DNA of 64,000 nt from Achatina immaculata (taxonomy: Eukaryota > Mollusca > Gastropoda > Stylommatophora > Achatinidae): positions 22,461,990-22,525,989 of the forward strand of contig CM019721.1 of assembly GCA_009760885.1 (NCBI GenBank), read 5' to 3'. The translations under genes were made by a program, and so were the position numbers. Positions within the stretch are counted from its first letter, which is position 1; every line of letters begins with the position of its first letter. The notes below the pieces were generated by a model, which ran no database searches, was not told where the DNA came from, and saw only the letters and a program-made list of their open reading frames with translations. Of the stretch, positions 1-10,397 are shown one piece after another.

Positions 1-60
1 TCTTTTTTTTTTGAATAATTATATGTCTGTGCTAATGTGCTAGATTTCTCGACTGTATGT

Positions 61-1060
61 TATATATATATATATATATATCCTTCCCATGCCGTTAAAC
101 GTCACTTAGGGCTCGCAAAGTAGTTCGCCAATTTTTCCTGTCTTTGGCGAGTCTTTCAACCTCATCAAATGATTTTATGCCTGTTAATTTGGCCTCTCTT
201 AATAATGTCCTCTTCAGAGTTTCACGCGATCTGCCTCTTTTTCTTCGGCCTGTTGTGTTCCACTTGATAGCTTGTTTTGGGATTCTCTGATCATTTCTTC
301 TCATCAAGTGACCAATATGTGTCCATCTCCTTTTCCTGATCACCCATGAGACTGGTTGTTGTTCAGTCATCTGTCTTATCTCTGCATTGTTCTTGAATTC
401 ATCCCACTTGATGCCGAGTATTTTCCTTAGGCATTTGTTTTCAAAAGAGCCTAATTTCTTTTCTATTTCTTTAGTTGTTTCCCAGCTTTCGCATGCATAA
501 ATGATGGTGGATATTACATTTGAATTGAATAGTCTTAACTTGGTTTTTGTGCTTATAACTTTTGAATTCCATATGTTCTCAAGATTCTTGAAGATTGATG
601 CTGCTTTTACAATTCTGATCCTAACTTCCTTTCTAGTGTTACCATCCTGGTCTATGTAGCTGCCAAGGTATGCAAATTGATTGACTTCTTCAATATCTGT
701 CCCTTCTATGTGTATTTTTCCATTTTGATTGAGAGGAATTTTCATTATTTTTGTTTTGTCCTTGTTAATTTCAAGTCCTATTTTGCTAGCCAGTGAAGAC
801 AGGCTATCTGTTTTTTCTTGCATGAAATTCACATTATTACTCATAAGAGTTATGTCATCAGCAAAATCAAGATCTTCTAGTTGGGTCCCATGTACCCAGT
901 CAGTACCTGTGTTACCTGTGCAGCATTTTTTCATTATGAAGTCTATTGTAATCCCAAAAAGTAAAGGAGACAGTATACATCCTTGTTTCACGCCTGTTTC
1001 AGTCTGGAACCATTCACTCATCCCTTCACAAACATATCCATTGTATAAGTCCTCTCGACT
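61..1060 (-). mobile_element. LINE-A non-LTR retrotransposon, 5'-truncated copy
   Basis: This copy holds the C-terminal half of a reverse transcriptase followed on the minus strand by a short 3' end and an alternating TA tail (61-80). The same 3' end recurs at 17655-17788, 24746-24931 and 26876-27061, always in minus orientation. Those copies share the boundary and a tail of TATAAGA-like repeats, which defines the 3' terminus of the family. A short microsatellite-like tail instead of poly(A) is typical of RTE-like LINEs. The clade itself is inferred only loosely. The 5' end is lost near 1060. Confidence 0.85.
95..1060 (-). pseudogene. Reverse transcriptase C-terminal half (LINE-A)
   Basis: The frame is open for about 320 codons. 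It starts just inside the palm domain and ends at a TAA at 97-95. Numbering from the first ATG (1021), GVKQGCILSP lies near residues 11-20, the catalytic FADD box at 53-56, and the YLGS thumb motif near 118-121. A basic GRRKRGRS stretch precedes the C-terminal domain that closes many non-LTR polyproteins. The family copies its own RNA at nicked chromosomal targets. The endonuclease and the N-terminal half of the RT are missing, because an in-frame TAA at 1063-1061 ends similarity, so the copy cannot be autonomous. The frame is otherwise undamaged, suggesting moderate age. The open frame on the opposite strand (729-1076) is only a shadow. Confidence 0.85.
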
Positions 1061-1776
1061 TTATGTCTTCTCTTAATTGTGAATAGAGTAGTGACTCTAA
1101 GAACAAAACATAGAATAGTCACCCTGAGAAATAAACTTAGCTCCACGATAGTCAGCATTGGGCCCCACAAAATACCCAGAGTGATATAAGTTAATCTGGT
1201 ACCCTTACCGTTTCTAACCACAAAAATATGCATATCTCGAACGTATTTCTGAACTTAATATTCTTCTTCTTCGTTCTGTATATACACAGTCTGCACTGTA
1301 GGTTCACTTGGCAACATATACATAAGCACAAAACTCAATAATTCTATAGCAATCAAATCAAGTGCCGTGCCGCGTGGCGTAGGCGATCATTTCTCAGCAC
1401 AGTTCTCTGTCTTTTGAATTGATTATGAGATCCGCCGGTGACTTTCTTCCTAGCCATACTGACAGCCCATCCAGCAACTTCTCTGTCTCTGTCTTCCTCT
1501 GTCTCTTTCTCCCTCAATTTTTCCAGTTGACACAGTGTGTTCCACTTTTCCTATTTCCGGAAAATGTCCTACAAATCTCACTTGTCTGGTCTTTGTTGTA
1601 ATTTGATTTTAACTCCAGCCTCTCTTAAGACTTATTCGTTGCTTTTCTTAGCTGTCCTTGGTACCTATAGCAATAACATATAAAAATACAACACATACAA
1701 AACAGTTTATCATATACAAGTATTCACGTGAGTCAGTGGATTTAATTGGTTCATCACTCTTTGCTAACAACTACTC
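1061..1776. other. Unassigned AT-rich sequence
   Basis: There is no convincing coding frame, RNA gene or repeat. A pyrimidine-rich patch lies around 1480-1560. Nothing functional is recognised. Confidence 0.5.
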
Positions 1777-1910
1777 TTACCACAATCGCATGTCCTTACT
1801 TACATATATGTTATCACAATCACATGTCCTTACTTACATATATGTTATCACAATCACATGTCCTTTCTTACATATGTTACCACAGTCACATGTACTTACT
1901 TACATGCATG
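1777..1910. repeat. 34-bp minisatellite, 4 copies
   Basis: Four head-to-tail copies of a unit built on ATCACAATCACATGTCCTTA. The third copy is 2 bp short, and the copies are 85-97% alike by eye. Confidence 0.9.
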
Positions 1911-2224
1911 TTTCACTTCACTAAAGTCAACACTGTTTCCCCAACGAAGACTATGGCCCTAAATCTCTCTCACTACGCTGGACACATCTTCCCAGTCCAA
2001 CTTTAGCCCCAAGATTGACCAGAACTTTTTTCCAAACATGGAACAAAAACGTTGCGCCTCATGAAACTACAGAATTTTTCGTTTCCAGAACAAGGTCGTT
2101 TGTTCACCACGCTCACGTGATCAACGATCCTGGGCTAGAAGATGTTTACTCGTCACTGAGCGTTATACCCCTGCTACTACATCAGCACAAATAAAGTTAT
2201 CCGAGTCTCTGTTCTCTTTAGCTC

Positions 2225-2272
2225 TGTGCGTGCATGCGTGCGTGCGTGCGCGTGTGTGTATGTGTGTGTGTA
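2225..2272. repeat. (TG/TGCG)n microsatellite
   Basis: Alternating TGCG and TG steps form a purine-pyrimidine alternating run of about 48 bp. Confidence 0.9.
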
Positions 2273-2292
2273 AGTAAGAGAGCGAGCTGCAG

Positions 2293-3870
2293 TTTCTTCC
2301 ATGTGTTAGATATTTGACGTAAGATTAACTCTGATTCTTAGGTTTCTTTGTATGTGTTAGATATTTGACGTAAGATAAACTCTGATTCTTAGGTTTTGTT
2401 GTATGTGTTAGATATTTGACGTAAGATAAACTCGGATTCTTAGGTTTTGTTGTATGTGTTAGATATTTCATGTAAGACAAACTCTGATTCTTAGGTTTTG
2501 TTGTATGTGTTAGATATTTCACGTAAGATAAACTCTGATTCTTAGGTTTTGTTGTATGTGTTAGATATTTGACGTAAGATTAACTCTGATTATTAGGTTA
2601 CCTTGTATGTGTTATATATTTGACTAAGATAAACTCTGATTCTTAGGTTTTGTTGTATGTGCTAGATATTTGACACTAGGTTAACTCTGATTCTTAGGTT
2701 TTGTTGTATGTGTTAGATATTTGACGTAAGATAAACTCTGATTCTTAGGTTTTGTTGTATGTGTTAGATATCTGACACTATGTTAACTCTGCTTTTTATG
2801 TTTTAATATATTAGACATTTGACATTACATGTACTCTGTTTCTTACGTTTGGTTTAATGTTTTAGATATTTGACATTAGATTAACTCTGCGTCTTATTTC
2901 TTGTTGTATGTCTTAGATATTTAACATTAGATTAACTCTGCGTCTTATATTTTCTTTAATGTATTAGATATTTGACAGTAGATTAACTCTACTTCTTATA
3001 TTTTCTTTAATGTATTAGATATTTGACATTAGATTAACTCTGCTTCTTATATTTTCTTTAATGTATTAGATATTTGACATTAGATTAACTCTGCTTCTTA
3101 TATTTTCGTTAACGTATTAGATATTTAACATTAGATTAACTCTGCTTCTTATATTTTCTTTAATGTATTAGATATTTAACATTAGATTAACTCTGCTTCT
3201 TATATTTTCTTTAATGTATTAGATATTTAACATTAGATTAACTCTGCTTCTTGTGTTTTGTTGTACGTGTTATAGATATTTAATATTAGATTAACTCTGC
3301 TTCTTGTGTTTTGTTGTACGTGTTATAGATATTTAATATTAGATTAACTCTGCTTCTTATATTTTGATGTATGTGTTAGATATCTGAGATTAGATTAACT
3401 CTGCTTCTTATATTTTGATGTATGTGTTAGATATCTGAGATTAGATTAACTCTGCTCCTTATGTTTTGTTTAATATGTTATTTATATGACATTAGATGAC
3501 CTCTGCTTCTTATATTTATATGTTAGATATTTGACAGTAGATTAACTCTGCTTCTTATGTTTATGTGTTAGATATTTGTCATTAGATTAACTCTGCTTCT
3601 AATGTTTATGTGTTAGATATTTGACATTAGATTAACTCTGCTTATACTGTTTATGTGTTAGATATTTGACAGTAGATTAACTCTGCTTATAAAGTTTATG
3701 TGTTAGATATTTGACAGTAGATTAACTCTGCTTCTAAACTTTATGTGTTAGATATTTGACAGTAGATTAACTCTGCTTCTTATGTTTTGTTTAATGTGTT
3801 ATCTATGTGACATTAGATGACCTCTGCTTCTAAAGTTTATGTGTTAGATAATTGACATTAGATTAACTCT
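2293..3870. repeat. 51/45-bp minisatellite, about 30 copies
   Basis: Every unit carries GTTAGATATTTGAC and TTAACTCTG-like blocks. The left third has 51-bp units with TTGTTGTATGTG, the middle has 51-bp units with TTTCTTTAATGT, and the right third has shorter 45-bp units with only TTTATGTG. The sequence therefore changes in zones along the array. It ends directly against mariner-derived sequence at 3871. Confidence 0.95.
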
Positions 3871-4440
3871 TCCTGTTGATGAGTAGTGGGTATCAGGTGC
3901 GCAGAATATCATGCAGCCGCTCTAGTTGCTCATCATTGGGGGGGGGGGGGGGGGGGAACCTCGATTGCCTCCAGTTTTGTGAGTTGTCCACGGACCAGGT
4001 TGGAAGTATGCGCTGATGTCGTGCTGGAGAAGTACCCTCTTTCTGTTGATGACTTCTGGGTACTGGGTGCGCAGAAAATCATGCAGCCGCCCTAGTTGCT
4101 CATTATAAAGATTCTCGTCCATGGAGCGACCAAACGGAACCATTTCTCAGTGTGTGCAGGTGCCGCTCGAAGTTCCATCAGTTGCAAAGCATGACTTTCT
4201 CGAAACTGCGTCGTCGGACAACTGTCTCTGTCACCTGGCCTGGCTGGAGCCATTAGGTGCATGGATTTAGATTAGCGCAAGAAAATCCACTTTTCATCCC
4301 CAGTGATGACACAGCGTAGAAGCCTTTAGTCGTGTGTGTTTGCCAACAGTTAGCGGCAGACGTCAACACGTCCCTGCGCTTGCTGGGGAGTGAGTTCGTG
4401 GGGGTCACATCGAGGCTGTCTGCTGCCGAAGCGGATTTCT
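3871..4440 (-). pseudogene. mariner transposase relic, catalytic part
   Basis: Read on the minus strand, this encodes mariner-type transposase blocks in several frames: an HELTPQQAQGR-like block, then TGDEKWIF with the first catalytic Asp at 4298-4296, then NEQLGRLHDFLRTQYPEVIN and RKRVLLQHD with the second catalytic Asp at 4020-4018. In the family the HD motif is followed by NARPH; here it reads ISAYF, so that conserved stretch is damaged. The third Asp is not found, since a 19-G run (3938-3956) and a partial repeat of the RLHD block (3871-3936) follow. There are stop codons and frameshifts, so it is dead. The N-terminal part lies beyond the 25-bp array (5150-5376). Confidence 0.85.
3938..3956. 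repeat. 19-nt G homopolymer
   Basis: An uninterrupted run of G inside the mariner relic. It could form a G-quadruplex, and its length is likely to be uncertain in any assembly. Confidence 0.9.
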
Positions 4441-4443
4441 TAC

Positions 4444-5140
4444 AAGTACCGAACTATGGTGCTTTAACGAGTACCGAACTATGGTGCTTTAACAAGTACC
4501 GAACTATGGTGCTTTGATAAGTACCGAACTATGGTGCTTTGATAAGTACCTAATTATTGTGCTTTAACAAGTACAGAACTATGGTGCTTTAACAAGTACC
4601 GAACTATGGTGCTTTAACAAGTACCGAACTATTGTGCTTTGATAAGTACCGAATTATTGTGCTTTAACAAGTACCGAACTATTGTGCTTTGACAAGTACC
4701 GAATTATGGTGCTTTGACAAATACCGAACTATTGTGCTTTGACAAGTACCGAATTATTGTGCTTTGACAAATAAAGAACCACTGTGCTTTGACAAGTACC
4801 GAACTATTGTGCTTTGACAAATACCGAACTATTGTGCTTTGACAAATACCGAACTATTGTGCTTTGACAAATACCGAACTATGGTGCTTTGACAAGTACC
4901 AAACTATGTGCTTTGACAAGTATCGAACTATTGTGCTTTGACAAGTACCGAACTATTGTGCTTTGACAAATACCGAACTGTTGTGCTTTGACACATACCG
5001 AACTATTGTGCTTTGACAAATACCGAACTATTGTGTTTTGACAAGTACCCAACTATTGTGCTTTGACAAATACCGAACTATGGTGCTTTGACAAGTACCG
5101 AACTATGGTGCTTTGACAAGTACCGAACTATTGTGCTTTG
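4444..5140. repeat. 25-bp minisatellite, 28 copies, inside mariner
   Basis: The unit AAGTACCGAACTATGGTGCT plus TTGAC is repeated about 28 times. The main variation is TATGGTG versus TATTGTG, and GTACC versus ATACC. It separates the two halves of the mariner relic, so it probably arose by amplification of a short stretch of or beside the transposon. Confidence 0.95.
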
Positions 5141-5149
5141 AGAATAGCC

Positions 5150-5376
5150 AAGCTAGACTGACAAATGCCGAAGACTGGTACTGGGATTGTCTTCTTCAGC
5201 TTGGCGCAGGGCTTCATCATTGGTGGTTGAGGACCGTCCCGACCTGGGGTTGTCTTTGATGTCGGTATCCCTAGACCTGAATCTTTGGAACCACTTCCTC
5301 GCAGTGTTCCTTTCTCTTCTACACTGTAAATTTCATGGGCAGTTGAAGAGCGTTCCCGTTCAGTCCTTTCTTCCAA
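5150..5376 (-). pseudogene. mariner transposase relic, N-terminal HTH/linker part
   Basis: On the minus strand one frame reads WFQRFRSRDTDIKDNPRSGR and continues into SSTTNDEALRQAEEDNPST. This is the second half of the paired-like DNA-binding region and the linker of mariner transposases, where W-F-x-x-F-R-S-x-D and PRSGRPS are conserved. An in-frame stop lies upstream of WFQRF, and no intact start remains. Strand and order match the catalytic relic at 3871-4440, so both are one element split by the 25-bp array. Confidence 0.8.
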
Positions 5377-5404
5377 TAATGCCTCGGTAGGACGGGAATC
5401 ATAG

Positions 5405-5967
5405 CCTTGCTGCCCACCATATTACCTTCTGCTGAGCACTTATCTGAGGACAAGAACGACAACCTTGCTGCCCGCCATATTACCTTCTTCTGAGCACTTA
5501 TCTGAGGACAAGAACGACAACCTTGCTGCCCACCATATTACCTTCTGCTGAGCACTTATCTGAGGACAAGAACGACAACCTTGCTGCCCACCATATTCCC
5601 TTCTGCTGAGCACTTATCTGAGGACAAGAACGACAACCTTGCTGCCCACCATATTACCTTCTGCTGAGCACTTATCTGAGGACAAGAACGACAACCTTGC
5701 TGCCCGCCATATTCCCTTCTGCTGAGCACTTATCTGAGGACAAGAACGACAAACTTGCTGCCCGCCATATTCCCTTCTGCTGAGCACTTATCTGAGGACA
5801 AGAACGACAACCTTGCTGCCCGCCATATTCCCTTCTTCTGAGCACTTATCTGAGGACAAGAACGACAACCTTGCTGCCCGCCATATTCCCTTCTTCTGAG
5901 CACTTATCTGAGGACAAGAACGACAACCTTGCTGCCCACTATATTCCCTTCTTCTGAGCACTTATCT
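5405..5967. repeat. 58-bp minisatellite, about 10 copies
   Basis: Units contain GAGCACTTATCTGAGGACAA and CCTTGCTGCCCGCCATATTC. The copies are nearly identical, apart from CTGCTG versus CTTCTG and ACC versus CCC substitutions, which implies recent amplification. Confidence 0.95.
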
Positions 5968-6910
5968 CACGATTCACTGCCTAAAAATGAGTATGCACGT
6001 TTTCAGAATGACGGAGCACATGATGTCAACATGATGTTATAAATGCCAATACAGCCTGTAAGACGGGAGGCTTGACCAGAATTAGATATCGGAAAAATGT
6101 GACGAATTTTTTACTTTTAGTAACAATTATGAATTATTAGTTTCACCTTTTTTTCGATCAGTATGAAATTTTAGTGAAAGTCGAAGTTCATGGGAAGTCC
6201 ATAAGTATTGGAAATCGTTATAGTCTAATTTTCTTTCAAATATTCTACGTAATACCATTATTACTCGGCGCAATATAGAGTAAATCTATTATAAATAATT
6301 GGAAGCGCAATAAGCTGAAACTAGTTGTGTAAAATCTCAAGTACTTGTTATTATGCTGTACTCACCTTAAACAAATGTCTACTATAGTTGTTTAAAATCT
6401 CAAGTACTTGTCATTATGTTGCACTCACCTCAAACAAATGTCTACCACTTCTCCGTGTGCTCTAAAACTAGCTGGAGTAGTGTCAGGTGGGCCCATGCTT
6501 TAAGACGGCACTGGCTGGAGTAATGTGTAGTAAGAATACATGATAGCTGTATCATCAAGCGAGTACAGTTTATTTATAGATCAGGAGTTTTCAAAGTCTT
6601 CAGCTCATAGAACCCATCATGAAATTTTAGATTGTTCATCGACCCCCAAGCATTTGTTTTATATTAGTGTGTTTCATTCTCTAAGTCACCACTCTGCCCA
6701 AGCTCATCCTATTCCTCTGCTTGGTCAGAGTTGCTTTTATTAAAATCAACTTTAATCATTTACGAACTTGGGAAAGCTAATATAAATACGAATATCGGTC
6801 ATTAAATCAGATGTGGTTTTTTTTTTTGGGGGGGGATTAATCAACATTATTCACATTGTTCCAGTTATTACGTATAGTTTTATTAATTCTTTTAATTTTT
6901 TAATGGTCTA
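5968..6910. other. Unassigned AT-rich sequence with a 63-bp duplication
   Basis: A 63-bp unit occurs twice (6322-6448, sharing AATCTCAAGTACTTGT). A T-run followed by a G-run lies near 6820-6836. No gene is recognised. If the RBM24/38-like gene has earlier exons, this is intronic, because the downstream exon starts at 7189. Confidence 0.5.
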
Positions 6911-7033
6911 GAGTCATATAAATGAGTTCTTCCTGGAAATGAGTCATAGAAATGAGTTCTTCCTGGAAATGAGTCATAGAAATGAGTTCTTCCTGGAAAT
7001 GAGTCATAGAAATGAGTTCTTCCTGGAAATGAG
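6911..7033. repeat. 30-bp minisatellite, 4 copies
   Basis: Four nearly perfect copies of a unit containing GAGTTCTTCCTGGAAATGAG. The array sits about 155 bp upstream of the RBM24/38-like exon. Confidence 0.95.
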
Positions 7034-7188
7034 TTAATGTCTACACTGTATATGTCCAGACCGAAGTGAGGCACTTACACTTTTCTGAAATTTGTGGAAA
7101 CTTAATCGGCAAAGTGAGCAGGCCCCAGGTGTAAGAATTCTGCTTACTGCTTTATTATAATGTATTACTATCTCTGTATTTTCCACAG

Positions 7189-7295
7189 ATATCCAGCCCA
7201 ATATGTTTACCAAGCTTCCTATCTTGCCCCCACAGCCACGTCGCCAGTCCTGGCCACAATGCCAGCAGCAAGTCCCCTGTCTCCCACACCGACAG
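7189..7295 (+). CDS. RBM24: RBM24/RBM38-like RNA-binding protein, penultimate coding exon
   Basis: A 107-bp internal exon is bounded by a pyrimidine-rich acceptor (TTTTCCACAG, AG at 7187-7188) and a CAG|GTAAG donor at 7296. It reads YPAQYVYQASYLAPTATSPV and then a Pro/Ala/Ser/Thr-rich stretch ending SPTPT. It matches the PAHYVYPQAF-type region after the RRM in vertebrate RBM24 and RBM38. The first base completes a codon and the last base opens one (phase 1), which joins correctly to the next exon. Family members have one N-terminal RRM that binds GU-rich 3' UTRs and controls mRNA stability and muscle-type splicing. No RRM exon lies in the 7.1 kb upstream, so the gene starts outside this window. 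RBM24 versus RBM38 orthology cannot be settled from the tail alone. Confidence 0.85.
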
Positions 7296-8401
7296 GTAAG
7301 ACAGTGTTATTGGGGTTACTTGTTTCTTTAAGACACACCAAAAGTTCCTACTGATCTACGTCATAGGAAAGAGTGCTTCATCCTACCTTACCTTCACGTT
7401 ATAGAAGTATGGAGTGGCGATGGTATAAAAGTTGATGACGGTGTTGATCTAACAGCACAACATACAAAATAAAGTTTCGGAAGTTAACTAATTAAAATTA
7501 ATGCTGCCGCCATTTGAACTAACAAAACTAACTTACAAAACTATATTTCTTACATGCGAGAACAAAACACAGCTATCATTCTACCGACTAACTACTCCAG
7601 CCTACATTATCGTCTCTACAAGATGATTCTGGAAATGTCCAGAAAGTTGTTATTCTCACTCCTCCATACCCTCTTCCCCCCCCCCCCCGGCTTTTGTCTC
7701 ACAGTCCTCGCTCTAAATGATGATTCTGGAAATGTCCAGAAAGTTGTTATTCTCACCGCCCTGCAACCTAGCACTCCTGAGTGAAGCATAACTCATATAA
7801 CTCAAGGGAGGCGACAATGAAAATTAAACAAGTGTTGCTAACAACCAAGGAAGTTAAATCTGGAAACTTCAATAAAATTATCTACCTTGTAGAATTCTTC
7901 TGCAATGGAATGCTCATTGATTAGCCATGAGAGGCTTTAGCTCTGTAGCTACTGGTTAAGTCTGCTCTGAAAGTAAGAAAAGCCAATATAGTATAGTCTA
8001 TAGCCAACACAGAACTCTTGTTCTATATTTGCTAGCAGAGAAATCATTTACTGTCAATGACATGATCATCTGTCTGTTTTCCTGTGTGTCTCTTTGATGT
8101 CCTTTTGACTTTTTTGTCTATCCAGTCGATCATCAGCTTTCCTCTATACCTGTTATGCAGTCCGACCATATGTGTGTATAAGTTTTGATATTTTAAATGT
8201 GAAGGTAGACAGGGGTAAGGTGACCATCCTTAGTTATTTATGATAATTGTAATGCATATTTTTAACTGATACTGGATATGTGAAGTTCAGAGAATTTACA
8301 GAGAAGTCTGTGTAGCCAGGCTATCACAATTTATTTGATGTCCCGTTATTTAGACAATTTCAAAGTTCATTTTCTCAGTTTTCAGTGATGTTCATTTACA
8401 G
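7296..8401 (+). other. Intron of the RBM24/38-like gene
   Basis: A GT...AG intron of 1,106 bp, with GTAAGA at the 5' end and TTCATTTACAG at the 3' end. It contains a 38-bp direct repeat (7622-7659 and 7719-7756, sharing GATGATTCTGGAAATGTCCA) and a 13-C run near 7676-7688. No other feature is recognised. Confidence 0.75.
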
Positions 8402-8637
8402 GTACTCCCACTCAGTATGCGATAGACTACACAGCCGCTTACACTGCAGCAACAGCCGCTCAGTTCGCTGCTGCAGGTTATGATGCCTACAGTCCCTACA
8501 CAACAACAGCCACAACAGCAGGATACAGCTTGGGGTTGCCTGCAGGATACACATACGCCATGCCGCAACAGCTTACAGCTAATTCTACACATTTTGCACA
8601 GTTTCAGCCACAACAAATCCAAGAGCGATTGCAGTAA
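8402..8637 (+). CDS. RBM24: RBM24/RBM38-like RNA-binding protein, terminal coding exon
   Basis: The exon follows TTCATTTACAG and opens in the phase left by the previous donor, giving a Gly across the junction. It encodes about 78 residues and stops at TAA 8635-8637. Landmarks are YAIDYTAAYTAATAAQFAAA, then GYSLGLPAGYTYAMPQQ and a C-terminal FAQFQPQQIQERLQ. Vertebrate RBM24 has the same order: IDYT, an Ala/Tyr-rich low-complexity stretch, a GYGYA block and a closing QYQPQQLQ motif. This tail is a disordered Ala/Tyr/Thr/Gln region, probably for protein interaction. Codon use is ordinary, with no stop or frameshift, so this looks like a live gene. The homology call is from recognised motif order, not from an alignment. 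Confidence 0.87.
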
Positions 8638-9180
8638 ACGATTTTGACAAACCCTGTGCCACGTGACTGGCTGACTGCCAGATGTGGACTGTTTAATCTG
8701 GAAATAACTGAATGTATGAACACTATTTATGCATACCTGAATTGGTTTTGTTGAATGCTTGATAATGTTCGTGTCCCCACTTTTTAAAAAGTTTATTATA
8801 ATGAAAGTGTCCAGAATCCTAATTGAATTATTGTGTCGAATGTGAGATCATATTTGTGAGAAAAACTTGATGCAGATCAGATTTCTCCATACGCGTATAA
8901 TACTTTTAAATGGACTTAGAGAAGTCTAGACACAAGAATGAGGTTTCTAAGACTTGCAGAATGGAAGAGAAATGGTATTATGCTTTTTTTTTTACTTTGG
9001 GAGTGTATAATAAAAGGTTAGCCATCACACAGTAGACTTGCTTACAGCAAATGAAGGCTTAGATAATTAACCATGTGTTTTTTTTTTTAATGTACAATTT
9101 TCAGCTCATTCTCAGTATAAAGTTCAGTGCCAGATCATGGCAAAAAATAGATAAATAAACTTCTACTGTTTACAGTTCTC
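8638..9180 (+). other. 3' UTR of the RBM24/38-like gene (minimum extent)
   Basis: AT-rich sequence after the stop codon. The first clear AATAAA polyadenylation hexamer is at 9154-9159, so cleavage may fall near 9175-9185. Further AATAAA signals far downstream (for example near 15163) leave a longer isoform possible. Confidence 0.5.
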
Positions 9181-9306
9181 CGTGAGTAGAAAAAAATAAT
9201 GCATTAATACCTGAAAATAGGTACTTACACAAATTCATGCAATAGAAAACTTCTTTCACTCAGTAAACATTTTTGATGAATACGGTAACCCACAAGGGAA
9301 ACACAT

Positions 9307-9530
9307 CAATGACTAGAAGACAATTCTAATGTTAATTTCATTATATCAATGACTAGAAGACAATATAAATGACTAGAAGATAAATCTAATGTTAATTTCA
9401 TTATATCAATGACTAGAATACAATATAAATGACTAGAAGACCATTCTAATGTTAAATTCATTATATCAATGACCAGAAGACAATTCTAATGTTAATTTCA
9501 TTATATCAATGACTAGAAGACAATTATATC
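9307..9530. repeat. 40-bp/21-bp compound minisatellite
   Basis: Repeats of CAATGACTAGAAGACAATTC plus TAATGTTAATTTCATTATAT alternate with shorter units holding only the CAATGACTAGAAGACAATAT part, over about six cycles. Confidence 0.9.
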
Positions 9531-9565
9531 ATTTCATCACAAAAGCAGAAGTCTTGTCTATAAGT

Positions 9566-10210
9566 TAGGTTCACTCACAAGTGTTATCTCAGAATTTAGA
9601 TCAACCAAGAGTGTTATCTCAGAATTTAGGTTCACCCAAGAGTGTTATCTCAAAATTTAGGTTCACCCAAGAGTGTTATCTCAGAATTTAGGTCAACCAA
9701 GAGTGTTATATCAGAATTTAGATGAACCAAGAGTGTTATCTCAGAATTTAGGCCCTAACCCAAGAGTGTTATCTCAGAATTTAGATCAACCCAAGAGTGT
9801 TATCTCAGAATTTAGGTTCACTCAAGAGTGTTATCTCAGAATTTAGATCAACCCAAGAGTGTTATCTCAGAATTTAGGCCTTAACCCAAGAGTGTTATCT
9901 CAGAATTTAGATCAACCCAAGAGTGTTATCTCAGAATTTAGGCCCTAACCCAAGAGTGTTATCTCAGAATTTAGATAACCCAAGAGTGTTATCTCAGAAT
10001 TTAGATAACCCAAGAGTGTTATCTCAGAATTTAGATACACCCAAGAGTGTTATCTCAGAATTTAGGTTCACCCAGGAGTGTTATCTCAGAATTTAGATCA
10101 ATCCAAGAATGTTATCTCAGAATTTAGGTTCACCCAAGAGTGTTATCTCAGAATCTAGATCAACCCAACAGTGTTATCTCAGAATTTAGATCAACCCAAG
10201 AGTGTTATCT
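9566..10210. repeat. 31-bp minisatellite, about 21 copies
   Basis: Every unit has AGAGTGTTATCTCAGAATTT followed by a variable linker (AGATCAACCCA, AGGTTCACCCA or AGGCCCTAACCCA). Linker types are interspersed, which suggests repeated exchange between units. Confidence 0.95.
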
Positions 10211-10397
10211 ACAGATAATTCTTTATATCTATACAGATTCTCCTGTATATCTATAATATGTAGAGAAAAGAAACATACGGTAACAGTTATGGTCAAGTGT
10301 TCTTTCCCTTTGTTCAGATATAGATAAATGAGAGGCTCTGGTCCTAATTAGAATATGATTAATGAGCGTCGTTTTCATTTTTTTCTTAAGTTTAATA

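Noticed and set aside
729..1076. 115-codon plus-strand frame with a signal-peptide-like start
   Set aside because: It is antisense to the LINE-A reverse transcriptase and has no independent support.
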